Assembly: GCA_030824495.1 (NCBI GenBank)
Contig: JAVBXP010000056.1
Location: forward strand, 1-34,229
DNA: 34,229 nucleotides
Origin: a bacterium
GTDB lineage: Bacteria; Pseudomonadota; Alphaproteobacteria; Caulobacterales; Caulobacteraceae
Direction of reading: 5' to 3'
Shown: one piece after another, positions 23,529 to 32,347 of the stretch
Layout of the letters: every line of letters begins with the position of its first letter
Position numbering within the stretch: position 1 is the first letter of the stretch
Position numbers and translations under genes: made by a program
Notes under the pieces: model-generated
Database searches by the model: none
The model's input: the letters and a program-made list of their open reading frames with translations, nothing else
What the model was told of the DNA's origin: nothing

Positions 23529-24818
23529 TTGGATCGCATCGCCATCACCGGCGGCGCGCGGCTTGAGGGCGAAATCGTCATCAGCGGCGCCAAGAATTCG
23601 GCCATCAAGCTTATGGCCGCCAGCCTGCTTACCGACCAACCCCTGCGGCTCACCAACATGCCGCGCCTCGCCGACACCCGTTTCCTTGGCCAACTGCTGC
23701 GCCGGCTTGGGACCGACATCGTTGAACAGGACGGCGATGACGGCGCCGAGACCATCCTGCACACGCGTGAGATCGTCAGCGCCTTCGCGCCCTACGAACT
23801 GGTCCGCCAGATGCGTGCTTCGTTCAATGTCCTGGGACCGCTGATTGCGCGGACCGGTCATGCCAAGGTTTCGCTGCCCGGCGGCTGCACCATCGGCGCG
23901 CGGCCTGTGGACCTGCACTTGGAAGCCCTGCGAGCGCTCGGCGCGTCCATCGACCTGCACGAGGGCTATGTCTACGCCCAGGCGCCGCGCGGCCTGGTCG
24001 GGGCCGAGATCGAGTTTCCCTTCGTCTCGGTTGGGGCGACCGAGCACGTGATGCTGGCCGCCGTGCTGGCCAAGGGCGAGACGGTGCTCAAGAACGCCGC
24101 GCGCGAGCCCGAGTTGGGCGATCTGGCCGAATGCCTGAACAAGATGGGCGCTCAGGTGTCGGGGGCGGGGACCTCCACGATCCGGATCCAAGGCGTCGAT
24201 CATCTGAACGGCGCAACCCATTCGGTGATTCCGGACCGGATCGAGACCGGCACTTTCGCGCTGGCGGCCGCCATGGCCGGCGGCGAGGTGCGCCTGACCA
24301 AGACCCGCAGCGATTTCGTCGACACCCTGTTGGACAAGATGGTCGAGGCCGGCGTCGAGGTGATCCGTCACAACGACGGCATGACCATCAAGCGCAACGG
24401 CGCGCGTTTGAAGGCGGTGGAGATCGAAACCGATCCCTATCCCGGCTTCGCCACCGACCTGCAGGCGCAGTTCATGGCCCTGATGACGCTGGCTGACGGC
24501 GAGAGCGTCATCAAGGAAACCATATTCGAGAACCGCTTCATGCACGCGCCTGAATTGGCGCGGCTAGGCGCCGATATCCTGGTCTCGGGCGGCGAGGCTC
24601 GCGTACGTGGCGTCGAGACACTGGAGGGCGCCCAGGTCATGGCCACCGACCTGCGCGCTTCAGTCAGCCTGGTGATCGCCGCCTTGGCCGCGCGGGGCGA
24701 GACTGTCGTCAGCCGCGTCTATCACCTTGACCGCGGTTTTGAGCGGCTGGAAGAGAAGCTGGGCGCTTGCGGAGCCAATGTCCGCCGTATCGTCGGAACC
24801 GGCGAGCCAGAGGATTGA
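23529..24818 (+). CDS. murA: UDP-N-acetylglucosamine 1-carboxyvinyltransferase
   Basis: First committed step of peptidoglycan synthesis: transfers enolpyruvate from PEP to UDP-GlcNAc in the cytosol. At 429 residues it is full length. [13 protein letters not shown] near the start, the [14 protein letters not shown] loop with the catalytic Cys120 (E. coli Cys115, the fosfomycin target) and the GIDL/RTDPYPG-like [17 protein letters not shown] segment are present. It starts with TTG at 23529, preceded by GAGGGA 6 bases upstream. The DUF2948 gene begins one base after its stop, and hisD follows, the order known from Caulobacter relatives. Confidence 0.97.
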   Translation: MDRIAITGGARLEGEIVISGAKNSAIKLMAASLLTDQPLRLTNMPRLADTRFLGQLLRRLGTDIVEQDGDDGAETILHTREIVSAFAPYELVRQMRASFNVLGPLIARTGHAKVSLPGGCTIGARPVDLHLEALRALGASIDLHEGYVYAQAPRGLVGAEIEFPFVSVGATEHVMLAAVLAKGETVLKNAAREPELGDLAECLNKMGAQVSGAGTSTIRIQGVDHLNGATHSVIPDRIETGTFALAAAMAGGEVRLTKTRSDFVDTLLDKMVEAGVEVIRHNDGMTIKRNGARLKAVEIETDPYPGFATDLQAQFMALMTLADGESVIKETIFENRFMHAPELARLGADILVSGGEARVRGVETLEGAQVMATDLRASVSLVIAALAARGETVVSRVYHLDRGFERLEEKLGACGANVRRIVGTGEPED

Positions 24819-24819
24819 G

Positions 24820-25245
24820 ATGACAGAGACTGCTGGTCTGCGCCTGCTGGCGGAAGACGCCGAAGATCTCGCCGTGATCGCCGCCGCCTTGCAGGATGCT
24901 GTCGGCAAGATCGGCGACATCCTTTACGAGCCCGCCACCCGACAATTGACCCTGGCCCTCAACCGCTATCGTTGGGAAGCTAAGGGTGGCGAGCGCGTGC
25001 GTTCGGCGATCCAACTCGGCTCTGTGCTGAAGGTCCAGGCGCGCAAGCTGCGGCGCGGGGCGAAGGACGCGGTGGTCGAGCTGCTGAACATCGCGTTCGA
25101 ACCAGGCGAGGCTCCTGCGGGGGCGGTGGTGTTCACCTTCGCCGGCGGCGGCGATCTGCGAGCCGAGGTCGAGTGCCTGGACGTGGTGCTGGCCGATGTC
25201 AGCGCGCCCTGGCCGACGCCGCGAGCCCCGAAACACGAGCTCTGA
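24820..25245 (+). CDS. DUF2948 family protein
   Basis: A 141-residue soluble protein. LRLLAEDAEDLAVIAAALQDAVGKIGDI at the N-terminus and LNRYRWE followed by ERVRSAI are DUF2948 hallmarks. Typical length. It is found between murA and hisD in many alphaproteobacteria, and here the ATG follows the murA stop by one base, implying translational coupling. No catalytic motif is apparent and the function is unknown. Confidence 0.88.
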   Translation: MTETAGLRLLAEDAEDLAVIAAALQDAVGKIGDILYEPATRQLTLALNRYRWEAKGGERVRSAIQLGSVLKVQARKLRRGAKDAVVELLNIAFEPGEAPAGAVVFTFAGGGDLRAEVECLDVVLADVSAPWPTPRAPKHEL

Positions 25246-25285
25246 GCCCTAGCGCGGCAAGGCCTTGGCCGCTAAACAGCGCGCC

Positions 25286-26572
25286 ATGCGCCGCTTTCGT
25301 TTTTCAGACCCCGGCTTCGAGGCCGCCTTCGCCGCGTTCATCGACGAGCGCCGCGAGACGCCCGAGGAAGTCGATACCGCCGTCCGTGACGTCCTGGCAG
25401 CTGTGCGCGCCGAGGGGCTGGACGCCGTGCTGCGCTTCGGTCGGCAGTTCGACCGGGCCGAGGTCGATGAGAGCAACATCCGGGTCAGCGCTGAGGAGAT
25501 CGAGGCGGGCGCGGCCGAGTGCTCGCCCGAGGTGCGCGAGGCCATCGCCTTCGCCGCCAAGCGTATCCGCGCCTATCACGAACGCCAGCGTCCGGCGGAC
25601 ATGGCCTTCACCGACGAAGCGGGCGTCGAACTAGGCTGGCGCTGGACCGCGCTCGAAGCGGTCGGCATCTATGTGCCGGGCGGCCGCGCCGCCTATCCGT
25701 CCACCGTGCTGATGAACGCGGTGCCCGCCGCCGCCGCCGGCGTCGAGCGTATCGCCATGGTCACGCCGCCTGGGCGCCTGCTGCCGGCGGTGCTGGCCGC
25801 CGCGAAGGAAGCCGGCGTCACCGAAATCTGGCGGGTCGGCGGGGCGCAGGCGGTGGCCGCGCTCGCCTATGGCGCCGGACCTATCGCGCCGGTCGACAAG
25901 ATCGTCGGTCCGGGCAACGCCTATGTGACCGCCGCCAAGCGCCGGGTCTATGGCACGGTGGGCATCGACGCCCTGGCAGGTCCCTCGGAGATCGTGGTGG
26001 TGGCCGATGGAGCAAGCCGGCCCGACTGGATCGCCGCCGACTTGCTGTCCCAGGCCGAGCACGACCCGGCCGCCCAATCGATCCTGATCACCGACGACGA
26101 GGCGTTCGGCGAAGCCGTCGCCGCCCAGGTCGCCGAGCAACTGAAGTCGCTGAGCACGGGTGAGGACGCAGCCGCCTCGTGGCGCGATCACGGGGCGATC
26201 ATCATCGCGCCGCTCGAAGAAGCGCCGCGCCTGGTCAACTACATCGCGCCGGAACACGTCGAGTTCGCGCTCGATAATCCAGAGCGCCTGGCCGATCAGG
26301 TGCGCCACGCCGGCGCGATCTTCCTGGGCCGGCTGACGCCCGAGGCCATTGGCGACTATGTGGCCGGCTCGAACCACGTCCTGCCGACCAGCCGTGCAGC
26401 GCGCTTCTCCTCGGGGCTGTCGCTGTACGACTTCATCAAGCGCACCTCGATCGTGAAGTGCGACGAGAAGTCGTTCGCGATCCTCGGCCCCCACACCGTC
26501 GCCCTCGCCGACGCCGAGGGGCTTCCGGCCCACGCCCGTTCGGCCGCCATCCGCCTGACCAAGCAGGGGTGA
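25286..26572 (+). CDS. hisD: Histidinol dehydrogenase
   Basis: Catalyses the last two steps of histidine synthesis, NAD-dependent oxidation of L-histidinol to L-histidine, as a Zn enzyme in the cytosol. At 428 residues from the ATG at 25286 it is the usual length; a TTG at 25265 would add seven residues without support. The family signature GPGNAYVTAAKR...GIDALAGPSEIVVVAD, the Zn/active-site region SQAEHDPAAQ, YIAPEHVEF and the closing GSNHVLPTSRAARFSSGLS are all intact. The rest of the his operon is not in the window. A palindromic repeat element follows its stop. Confidence 0.97.
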   Translation: MRRFRFSDPGFEAAFAAFIDERRETPEEVDTAVRDVLAAVRAEGLDAVLRFGRQFDRAEVDESNIRVSAEEIEAGAAECSPEVREAIAFAAKRIRAYHERQRPADMAFTDEAGVELGWRWTALEAVGIYVPGGRAAYPSTVLMNAVPAAAAGVERIAMVTPPGRLLPAVLAAAKEAGVTEIWRVGGAQAVAALAYGAGPIAPVDKIVGPGNAYVTAAKRRVYGTVGIDALAGPSEIVVVADGASRPDWIAADLLSQAEHDPAAQSILITDDEAFGEAVAAQVAEQLKSLSTGEDAAASWRDHGAIIIAPLEEAPRLVNYIAPEHVEFALDNPERLADQVRHAGAIFLGRLTPEAIGDYVAGSNHVLPTSRAARFSSGLSLYDFIKRTSIVKCDEKSFAILGPHTVALADAEGLPAHARSAAIRLTKQG

Positions 26573-26577
26573 CTTCT

Positions 26578-26694
26578 CCTCTCCCCGCGGGGAGAGGCCG
26601 GGTGAGGGGCCTTGGCGTCGCCGACGCCTCGACGGATCGTCGGCAGAGCGCTGCTTCGCATCGCCCTCTCACCTAACCTCTCCCGAGGGAGAGG
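26578..26694. repeat. REP-like palindromic intergenic element
   Basis: A 117-bp element. It opens with the perfect 20-bp palindrome CCTCTCCCC-GC-GGGGAGAGG (26578-26597) and closes with the 18-bp CCTCTCCC-GA-GGGAGAGG (26677-26694). Between them GGTGAGGGGC (26601-26610) pairs imperfectly with GCCCTCTCACC (26663-26673), and GGCGTC-GCC-GACGCC lies inside. The whole is a long imperfect inverted repeat of the kind dispersed in Caulobacter-type genomes. It may also end hisD transcription. Confidence 0.75.
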
Positions 26695-26827
26695 AAGCGA
26701 CCGTCAACGAAGCTGAACAGTTCCTGTCAGTTCTGTCTCGGAGGCCGTTCAGGAAGGCCTCGCTAGGGTGTTCGTCATTGGGGCCGGAAGGCTCCAGGCA
26801 GAACCTTACAAGGACGGAGACCTGGCT

Positions 26828-27478
26828 ATGCGCACTCTGAAGACTTCGAAAATGATGCGCGGCGCGGCCGTGGCGACCCTGACCGGCGCTCTGGCGATCG
26901 GCGCCGTGAGCACGGCCAACGCCCAGCAGTACCGCAACCCGACTGGCGGCGGCCCCGGCTCCATCGTCAGCTGCGACGCTCCTGGCGGCAAGCAGGTTGG
27001 CGGCGCCCTGATCGGCGCGCTGGTCGGCGCGGCTGCTGGCTCGAACCTGGCCAAGAACGACCGGGGCACGGGGACCGCCATAGGCGCGGTCGCCGGCGCG
27101 GCGACCGGCTCCTGGGTCGGCTGCAAGATGCAGCGCGATGCGGCGAACCAGAACGCCTATTACGGCGGCCAACAACAGGCCTATCGCCCGACGACCTATG
27201 TCCAGAACGGCTATCGCCTGAACGGCAACCTGTCCCCGGCCGCCTATGTCCGTGACGGCGGGGCCTTCGTCGCCAATTCGACCCTGAACCTGCGGGCTGC
27301 GCCCACCACCTCGGCCGCCGGGGTCGGCAGCCTGCGGGCCGGCGAAACCTTCCAGGCGATGGCTCGGGTGCGCGGCACCGAATGGATCCTGGTTGGCCAG
27401 AACGGCGTCGGCGTCGGCTATGTTCACGGCGCTTATGTCCAGCCAGCCGGCTATCAGAACGCGAACTACCGCTACTAG
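26828..27478 (+). CDS. Exported glycine-zipper and SH3-domain protein
   Basis: A 216-residue envelope protein. Signal peptide ends at ANAQ. A glycine-zipper segment follows (GGALIGALVGAAAGSNLAKND then GTAIGAVAGAATGSWVGC), which forms membrane-inserting helices. The C-terminal half is an SH3b-like domain: NSTLNLRAAPTTSAAGVGSLRAGE, then GTEWILVG and GYVHGAYV. The ATG at 26828 has GGACGGAG upstream. It is a single gene between the repeat element and a strong terminator. SH3b domains often bind the cell wall, so a wall or outer-membrane link is plausible; the exact function is unknown. Confidence 0.85.
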   Translation: MRTLKTSKMMRGAAVATLTGALAIGAVSTANAQQYRNPTGGGPGSIVSCDAPGGKQVGGALIGALVGAAAGSNLAKNDRGTGTAIGAVAGAATGSWVGCKMQRDAANQNAYYGGQQQAYRPTTYVQNGYRLNGNLSPAAYVRDGGAFVANSTLNLRAAPTTSAAGVGSLRAGETFQAMARVRGTEWILVGQNGVGVGYVHGAYVQPAGYQNANYRY

Positions 27479-27519
27479 GCGGTCCTGTTCGCCGTCCCCG
27501 GTCCCCCTGGCCGGGTGAC

Positions 27520-27553
27520 AAAAGCGTCCGGCGGGACACGCCGGACGCTTTTT
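27520..27553 (+). terminator. Intrinsic terminator of the SH3 protein gene
   Basis: A 13-bp stem (27521-27533 with 27539-27551), a GGACA loop and a TTTTT run at 27549-27553, with an A-tract on the other side. This is the clearest terminator in the window. Confidence 0.92.
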
Positions 27554-27644
27554 CTTGTGCGCAGGTGCGAAGATCGCAAGTGGCAGGATGACGTTAGGGG
27601 GTGCTTTGCAATAAAGCTCCAGGCAAGCCCTCACCCATTGAGCC

Positions 27645-28124
27645 ATGGCCGACGAAGACCGCACCCATCACCGCCTGCAGTCCGTGGAGATCGACGAGGA
27701 TTCCCTCGCCGCGGTCTCGCGCGACCAGGAGCAGGAGCGGCAGATCGCCATCTTCGATCTCTTGGAGGAGAACTACTTCTTCCCCGAGGGCGCGCAGACC
27801 GGTCCCTATGACCTACGCATGGGGCTGCTGGAGAACCGGCTGGTGCTGGACGTCCGCGGCCCGGACTATGAGAAGCGCCACATCCTGTCGCTGTCGCCGT
27901 TCCGCATGCTCATCAAGGACTACTTCCTGATCTGCGAGAGCTACTATCAGGCGATCCGCAACTCGACGCCTCAGCAGATCGAGGCCTTGGACATGGGCCG
28001 GCGGGGCCTGCACAACGAGGCCTCCGAACTGCTGCGCACCCGCCTGACGGGTAAGATCGAGACCAATCTCGACACCTCGCGGCGGCTGTTCACCTTGATC
28101 TGCGCCTTGCATTGGCGAGGCTAG
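27645..28124 (+). CDS. UPF0262 family protein
   Basis: A 159-residue cytosolic protein of the alphaproteobacterial UPF0262 family. The whole length matches: QERQIAIFDLLEENYFFP near residue 30, the LSLSPFRMLIKDYFLICESYY core, and a C-terminal GKIETNLDTSRRLFTLICAL. The low-molecular-weight phosphatase gene starts 6 bases after it, so they form one transcript. Function unknown. Confidence 0.92.
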   Translation: MADEDRTHHRLQSVEIDEDSLAAVSRDQEQERQIAIFDLLEENYFFPEGAQTGPYDLRMGLLENRLVLDVRGPDYEKRHILSLSPFRMLIKDYFLICESYYQAIRNSTPQQIEALDMGRRGLHNEASELLRTRLTGKIETNLDTSRRLFTLICALHWRG

Positions 28125-28130
28125 GGTTCG

Positions 28131-28592
28131 ATGCCGGCTGACGCATCGCGGCCGCCCTTGCCCGGCGCGGTCCTCTTCGCGTGCAATTTCAATCGCGTGC
28201 GCTCGCCAATGGCAGAGGCGCTGTTGAAGCGCGCGTTGGGCGACCGGGTCTATGTCGACAGTTGCGGCCTGAAGCGCGAGCCCGGCGAGGCGGGCGAGGG
28301 CGCCGACCCTTTCGTACGCTCGGTGATGGCCGAGATATCCTGCGACCTGGAAAGCCATGCGCCCAAGACCTTCGATGATCTGGAGGATGCGTCCTTCGAT
28401 CTGGTCATTTCCCTGACGCCCGAGGCCCAGCATCGGGCCGTCGAGCTGACGCGCGGGCGGTCGGCCGAGATCGAGTATTGGCCGACCTTCGATCCGACCC
28501 TGTCCGACGGCTCGCGCGAAGCGCGGATGGCGGCCTATCGCGAGGTTCGCGACACTCTGGCGCGGCGGATCGCCGAACGCTTCCCCCGCTAG
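28131..28592 (+). CDS. Low-molecular-weight phosphatase family protein
   Basis: A 153-residue protein with the C-x5-R-S phosphatase loop C18-NFNRV-R24-S25 in the expected N-terminal place (LFACNFNRVRSPMAEALL) and a late FDPT Asp-Pro, the general acid position. This is the LMW tyrosine phosphatase / arsenate-reductase fold. The ArsC-type Cys relay is not evident, so a phosphatase is favoured. It is coupled to UPF0262 and lies upstream of infA. Its physiological substrate is unknown. Confidence 0.85.
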   Translation: MPADASRPPLPGAVLFACNFNRVRSPMAEALLKRALGDRVYVDSCGLKREPGEAGEGADPFVRSVMAEISCDLESHAPKTFDDLEDASFDLVISLTPEAQHRAVELTRGRSAEIEYWPTFDPTLSDGSREARMAAYREVRDTLARRIAERFPR

Positions 28593-28702
28593 CTATTGGC
28601 CATTGGAGCGCGTACAGCGCTTAGCGCTAAATCTGTAGCCCCGGCTCACGTCGCGACTCACTTCGTTGGCCGTTCCCTTGACCGCCACCTGTTGGAGCTT
28701 GC

Positions 28703-28921
28703 ATGGCGAAAGAAGAGTTGCTGGAATTTCCCGGCGTGGTCAGTGAAGTCCTGCCCAACGCCATGTTTCGAGTGAAACTCGAGAACGATCACGAGATAAT
28801 CTGTCACACGGCCGGCAAGATGCGTAAGAACCGCATCCGCGTTTCGGCTGGCGACAAGGTCGTGGTCGAGATGACCCCTTACGACCTCACCAAGGGCCGT
28901 ATCACCTTCCGAGTTCGCTAG
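28703..28921 (+). CDS. infA: Translation initiation factor IF-1
   Basis: A 72-residue OB-fold protein that binds the ribosomal A site with IF-2 and IF-3. The complete conserved sequence is present: [34 protein letters not shown] and a closing [16 protein letters not shown] lies 7 bases upstream of the ATG. It is followed closely by maf. Confidence 0.98.
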   Translation: MAKEELLEFPGVVSEVLPNAMFRVKLENDHEIICHTAGKMRKNRIRVSAGDKVVVEMTPYDLTKGRITFRVR

Positions 28922-28928
28922 AGGCCAT

Positions 28929-29519
28929 TTGCCAAATATGACATCGCAGCGCCTGGTGCTGGCTTCCGCAAGTCCCAGGCGGATGGATCTCTTGCGCCAG
29001 GTCGGCGTGACCCCGGACGCCGTCGTGGCCGCCGAGATCGACGAAACGCCTCTGAAGACCGAGACCCCGCGCCAGACGGCGCTGCGTCTGGCGGTCGCCA
29101 AGGCGGCCAAGGTCGCCGAAACCCACAGTGACGCCTATGTGCTGGCCGCCGACACCATCGTCGCCGTCGGAACCCGCATCCTGCCGAAGGTCGAGACGCA
29201 GGCGCAGGGCCGCAAGTGCCTGGAGTTGCTGTCTGGCCGCGCTCACAAGGTGCTGACCGCCGTCGCCGTGGTCGCGCCGGACGGCCGGGCCGTGAAGCGG
29301 CTTGTCGAGACCCGCCTTCACTTCAAGCGCCTGACCCCCGCCGAAATCGACGCCTATCTCCAGGACGGGGAGGGGGTCGGAAAGGCCGGCGGCTATGCGA
29401 TCCAGGGCAAGGCCGGCGCCTTCGTCATGTCGATCCAGGGCTCCTATCCTGCGGTGGTCGGCCTGCCGCTATATGAAACCATGAACCTTCTAACCGGCTT
29501 GGGGTTTGTCCGCACATGA
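28929..29519 (+). CDS. maf: Maf family nucleoside triphosphate pyrophosphatase
   Basis: House-cleaning enzyme that hydrolyses dTTP/UTP or modified NTPs to the monophosphate. ASASPRRMDLLRQVG at the start, the catalytic VLAADTIVAV Asp and QGKAG followed by SYPAVVGLPLYET identify Maf, the last pattern suggesting the YhdE-like dTTP/UTP group. TTG 28929 has GAGG 5 bases upstream; the ATG at 28938 is an alternative start. Its stop overlaps the start of the RNase gene by 4 bases (ATGA). Confidence 0.94.
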   Translation: MPNMTSQRLVLASASPRRMDLLRQVGVTPDAVVAAEIDETPLKTETPRQTALRLAVAKAAKVAETHSDAYVLAADTIVAVGTRILPKVETQAQGRKCLELLSGRAHKVLTAVAVVAPDGRAVKRLVETRLHFKRLTPAEIDAYLQDGEGVGKAGGYAIQGKAGAFVMSIQGSYPAVVGLPLYETMNLLTGLGFVRT

Positions 29520-30553
29520 GCGAGCGCAGCCTCTTTCTAGATCGCGGCATTGGCGAAACGCGCGGCGTCGTCCTGCTGGACGGTCGCCCCGAGCGTCTGT
29601 TGATCGAGCGCGACGGCGATGACCAGGCGACCCGCCTGGGCGCTCGTCACATCGCGCGGGTGCGCAAGGTCGAGCCGGCCTTCGCCTCGGCGTTTGTCGA
29701 TCTCGGCGGTGTCGAGGCGCTGTTTTCGTTCAAGCCTGACGCGCGTCCCGTGGAGGGGCAGTCGCTTGAGGTCGAGATTCGCACCGAGCCAAGGCTCGGC
29801 AAGCTCGCCACCGTCCGGGTGCTCGGGCCGGCTCAGGGCGCGCCGCGCCTGTTGGCCACGCCGCCTTCGATGGCTGAACAACTCGCCGGCTTCGCGCGTG
29901 GTGTCGATATCATCGAAGGTCGCGAGGCGCGGCAGGTCGCCGACGAGGCCGAAGCCGAGGCGCTCGACATCATTCATCCGCTGCCCGGCGGCGGAAATCT
30001 CGCCATTGAGCCGACACGGGCGCTGGTCGCCATCGATGTCGATATCGGCGAGCGTAAGGGCAATGACGTCAAACGCGTCACCCGTGCGGCGAATCTGGCG
30101 GCGCTGGCCGCGTCGGGCCGCCTGCTGCGGCTGAAAAGCCTGGGCGGGATCGTGGTCATCGACCTGGTCGGGCGTGGCCATGACGGCAACGCCTTGCTGA
30201 CCGCAGCTCGCGCCGCCTTCTCCCCGGACAATCCCGGCGTCGCCATCGGGCCGGTAGGCCGGTTCGGCACCATGGAGATGACTATCCCGCGTCGCGGCCC
30301 GCCCTTGGCCGAGACCCTGTGTGATGCGAACGGCGCCTTGTCGACTCTGACGCTGGCCCTGCGCCTGATCCGGGCGATCGAGAATGAAGGCGCTGCCCAA
30401 CCTGGCGCGCGGCTTACTGCCACCTGCGCGCCGGCCGTCGCTGACGTGGCCAAGCCGCTGGCCGAGAAACTGGCCGCGAAGATCGGCGCCCGCTTTACGA
30501 TTCGCCCCGAGCCTGCCTCGCCCCGCGAGCGTTTCGATGTGAGTGCGTCATGA
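29516..30553 (+). CDS. Short ribonuclease E/G family protein
   Basis: A 345-residue member of the RNase E/G family. The RHIARVRKVEPAFASAFVDLGG stretch is the S1-domain part, and the DNase I-like catalytic region carries ALVAIDVDIGERKG and IVVIDLVGRGHD, the positions of the two Mg-binding Asp residues of E. coli RNase E. The protein ends before the Zn-link Cys motif and small domain of RNase G (about 490 residues), so tetramer formation in the usual way is unlikely. It overlaps maf by 4 bases and yacG by 4 bases, giving a tight maf / RNase / yacG operon. It may be a minor RNase; the main RNase E is presumably elsewhere. Confidence 0.88.
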   Translation: MSERSLFLDRGIGETRGVVLLDGRPERLLIERDGDDQATRLGARHIARVRKVEPAFASAFVDLGGVEALFSFKPDARPVEGQSLEVEIRTEPRLGKLATVRVLGPAQGAPRLLATPPSMAEQLAGFARGVDIIEGREARQVADEAEAEALDIIHPLPGGGNLAIEPTRALVAIDVDIGERKGNDVKRVTRAANLAALAASGRLLRLKSLGGIVVIDLVGRGHDGNALLTAARAAFSPDNPGVAIGPVGRFGTMEMTIPRRGPPLAETLCDANGALSTLTLALRLIRAIENEGAAQPGARLTATCAPAVADVAKPLAEKLAAKIGARFTIRPEPASPRERFDVSAS

Positions 30554-30717
30554 GCGCCCCTTGCCCGGTCTGCAAAAAGCCTTCGACCCCGGAGTACCGT
30601 CCGTTCTGCTCCAAACGTTGTGCGGACGTGGACTTGCAGCGTTGGCTGAGCAACCGCTACGCCATCCCGGCGGCCGATGACGACAGCGGTCCCGACGAGG
30701 AAAATTCAGAAGACTGA
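30550..30717 (+). CDS. yacG: Zinc-binding protein YacG
   Basis: A 55-residue protein with the YacG Zn site: C5-x2-C8 and C20-x3-C24 (CPVCKK and FCSKRCADVDLQRWL), followed by RYAIPA and an acidic tail. In E. coli YacG is reported to bind GyrB and inhibit DNA gyrase. Its ATG overlaps the RNase stop codon (ATGA), so it is translationally coupled. Confidence 0.94.
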   Translation: MSAPCPVCKKPSTPEYRPFCSKRCADVDLQRWLSNRYAIPAADDDSGPDEENSED

Positions 30718-30849
30718 AGAGCCGCTGGACAGGCGGCGGCGCCTCTTCTATAGACGCGGCTCCCGCGCAGGTGGGGCCCGCCGCTCTCCCCAAAAGAGGG
30801 CGTCGAACTAAAGATCTTGAGCCGCCCGACCTGATCGGAACGGCTCTGG

Positions 30850-30925
30850 GCCTGGGTAGCTCAGTTGGTAGAGCAGTGGATTGAAAATCCACGTGTCGGT
30901 GGTTCGAATCCGCCCCCAGGCACCA
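30850..30925 (+). tRNA. tRNA-Phe(GAA)
   Basis: A 76-nt cloverleaf with encoded CCA. Acceptor stem GCCTGGG/CCCAGGC, D arm GCTC-AGTTGGTA-GAGC, anticodon stem GTGGA/TCCAC with loop TTGAAAA giving GAA, and T arm GGTGG-TTCGAAT-CCGCC. All stems pair. Confidence 0.97.
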
Positions 30926-30951
30926 CTTCCTTCCCCTCTCTACTAGTGGCC

Positions 30952-31461
30952 TCAGACTTCGGCGCGCACGAAGCTCGCCAGCGTTTGCCATTCCGCGCGC
31001 TTCTGTTCGAACGATAGCGCGGCGTGGGCCGGGCTGCTGGAGGGCAGGGTGATGAGGGCGTAGCCAGGTTCGGGGCCCAGTTGCTTGCGGCCGAGGCTTG
31101 AGGCCTTGCCGCCATTGAAGGCGATGGCCCGCAACTCGGGCAGGGTGGCTGCAAAATCGGCCAATGCGTTGGCCTGGTGATTACGGATGTTGGTGTCCAG
31201 GCTGCCCAGGCGCTCGGCCGAAGCGATCACGTCCCAGACCCCGACGCCGGTCGCGAGCAAGATCGCCAATCGGTCCGCGTAGGCCAAGTCCGCCAGGGGC
31301 TGTTCGATCACAGTCTCCATCAGCCGCCAGAACTGGTTGCGGGGATGGGCGTAGTACTGCGCGTGGGCGAGCGAGATCTCTCCCGGAAGGCTGCCCAGAA
31401 TCAACAGGCGGGTCCGCGCATCGGCCACAGCGGGGAACGAAGACTTGGTTTCGGCCCGCAT
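30952..31461 (-). CDS. Uracil-DNA glycosylase superfamily, DNA-deoxyinosine glycosylase-like
   Basis: A 169-residue repair enzyme. LILGSLPGEISLAHAQYYAHPRNQFWRL is motif 1 of the family-6 hypoxanthine-DNA glycosylases (also called DNA-deoxyinosine glycosylase), followed by AFNGGKAS and the LPSSSPAHA motif. It would excise hypoxanthine, or possibly uracil, from deaminated DNA. The ATG at 31461 has AGAGGG upstream; a TTG at 31491 is less likely. It may be Mug-like rather than family 6, but the YYAHPRN motif favours family 6. Confidence 0.87.
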   Translation of the reverse strand: MRAETKSSFPAVADARTRLLILGSLPGEISLAHAQYYAHPRNQFWRLMETVIEQPLADLAYADRLAILLATGVGVWDVIASAERLGSLDTNIRNHQANALADFAATLPELRAIAFNGGKASSLGRKQLGPEPGYALITLPSSSPAHAALSFEQKRAEWQTLASFVRAEV

Positions 31462-31494
31462 GCTCTCACGCCCTCTGACTTGGCGGAGCAACCT

Positions 31495-32040
31495 CTAGCG
31501 CACCCTGGCTGGGTTGCCGACGGCCGTCGCGCCGGCTGGCACATTGCGCGTGACGACCGCGCCCGCGCCGATCACCGCGTCATCGCCGACCGTAACGCCG
31601 GGCAGGATGATCGCGCCGCCGCCAATCCACACATTCGCACCGATATGAATGGGCCGGCCGAACTCCAGGCCGGACCGGCGCTCGGTTGGATCGCGGGGGT
31701 GGTCGGCTGTCAGGATTTGAACGCCAGGGCCGATCTGCGTTCCTTCACCAATGGTCACGGCCGTCACGTCCAGCACCACGCAGCCGAAGTTCAGGAATAC
31801 CCCGTCGCCCAGAGCAATGTTGTAGCCGTAGTCGATGTGGAAAGGCGGGCGGATGACGACATCGCGCCCAACCTGGCCAAGGCCCTGGATCAGTTGGGCG
31901 TGGCGTTCATGCGCCGTCGTCACAGCGGGCGTGTTGTAGGCGGTCATCCACGTCAGGGCCGCGGCTTGGTCGCGCTGAAGCTCCGGATCGGCGGCGCTGT
32001 AGAGCTCTCCGGCGATCATTTTCTGCTTTTCTGTCGCCAT
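31495..32040 (-). CDS. Sugar O-acetyltransferase (maltose/NodL type)
   Basis: A 181-residue left-handed beta-helix acetyl-CoA transferase. KMIAGELYSAADPEL and the N-terminal helical Mac domain are followed by PPFHIDYGYNIALGDG, LTADHP (catalytic His region) and hexapeptide repeats such as VWIGGGAIILPGVTVGDDAVIGAGAVVTRNV, closing with VGNPARV. Maltose/galactoside or NodL-type acetyltransferases share this; the acceptor sugar is unknown. It has GAGAG upstream of the ATG at 32040 and ends 33 bases before the glycosylase start. Confidence 0.92.
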   Translation of the reverse strand: MATEKQKMIAGELYSAADPELQRDQAAALTWMTAYNTPAVTTAHERHAQLIQGLGQVGRDVVIRPPFHIDYGYNIALGDGVFLNFGCVVLDVTAVTIGEGTQIGPGVQILTADHPRDPTERRSGLEFGRPIHIGANVWIGGGAIILPGVTVGDDAVIGAGAVVTRNVPAGATAVGNPARVR

Positions 32041-32278
32041 AGTGGGCTCTCGTTAGGTGGTGACACGGTGTGGCAGGCAGCAAACGCGCCAGAGCGCTGC
32101 ATGGCGCCCACGACACGCCGCCGGGTTCTCGCGCACCACCTCGGCGAACGCCGATTGACTCGGGCGCCTGAGAATCCCATGTCGCGGATGTCGGCGCCGG
32201 GTGAGTGAAATCCAGGCGGGAAGCTCTCTTGCGGCCATGCGCCGGGTGCTTATTTCAAGACCAGCGTTCCGTCAGATT

Positions 32279-32293
32279 TGCTGCGTTGCAGCA
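32279..32293. promoter_or_regulatory. TGCTGC-N3-GCAGCA inverted repeat
   Basis: A perfect 6-bp-arm dyad. TGCGTTGCAGCATAA (32282-32296) recurs as TGCGTCGCAGCATTA at 32348-32362, 66 bp downstream. The dyad matches the CTGC-N3/4-GCAG form I recall for the PHB repressor PhaR of alphaproteobacteria, but no phasin or PHB gene is adjacent. Confidence 0.45.
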
Positions 32294-32347
32294 TAAAAAT
32301 TCCTCCGAAAGTAGAAAATCGACCTGGATTACTTGGGTCGCGCGTTG

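Noticed and set aside
32053..32238. A 61-codon minus-strand frame in the gap upstream of the acetyltransferase
   Set aside because: Arg/Pro/Cys-rich without recognisable motif or ribosome-binding site.
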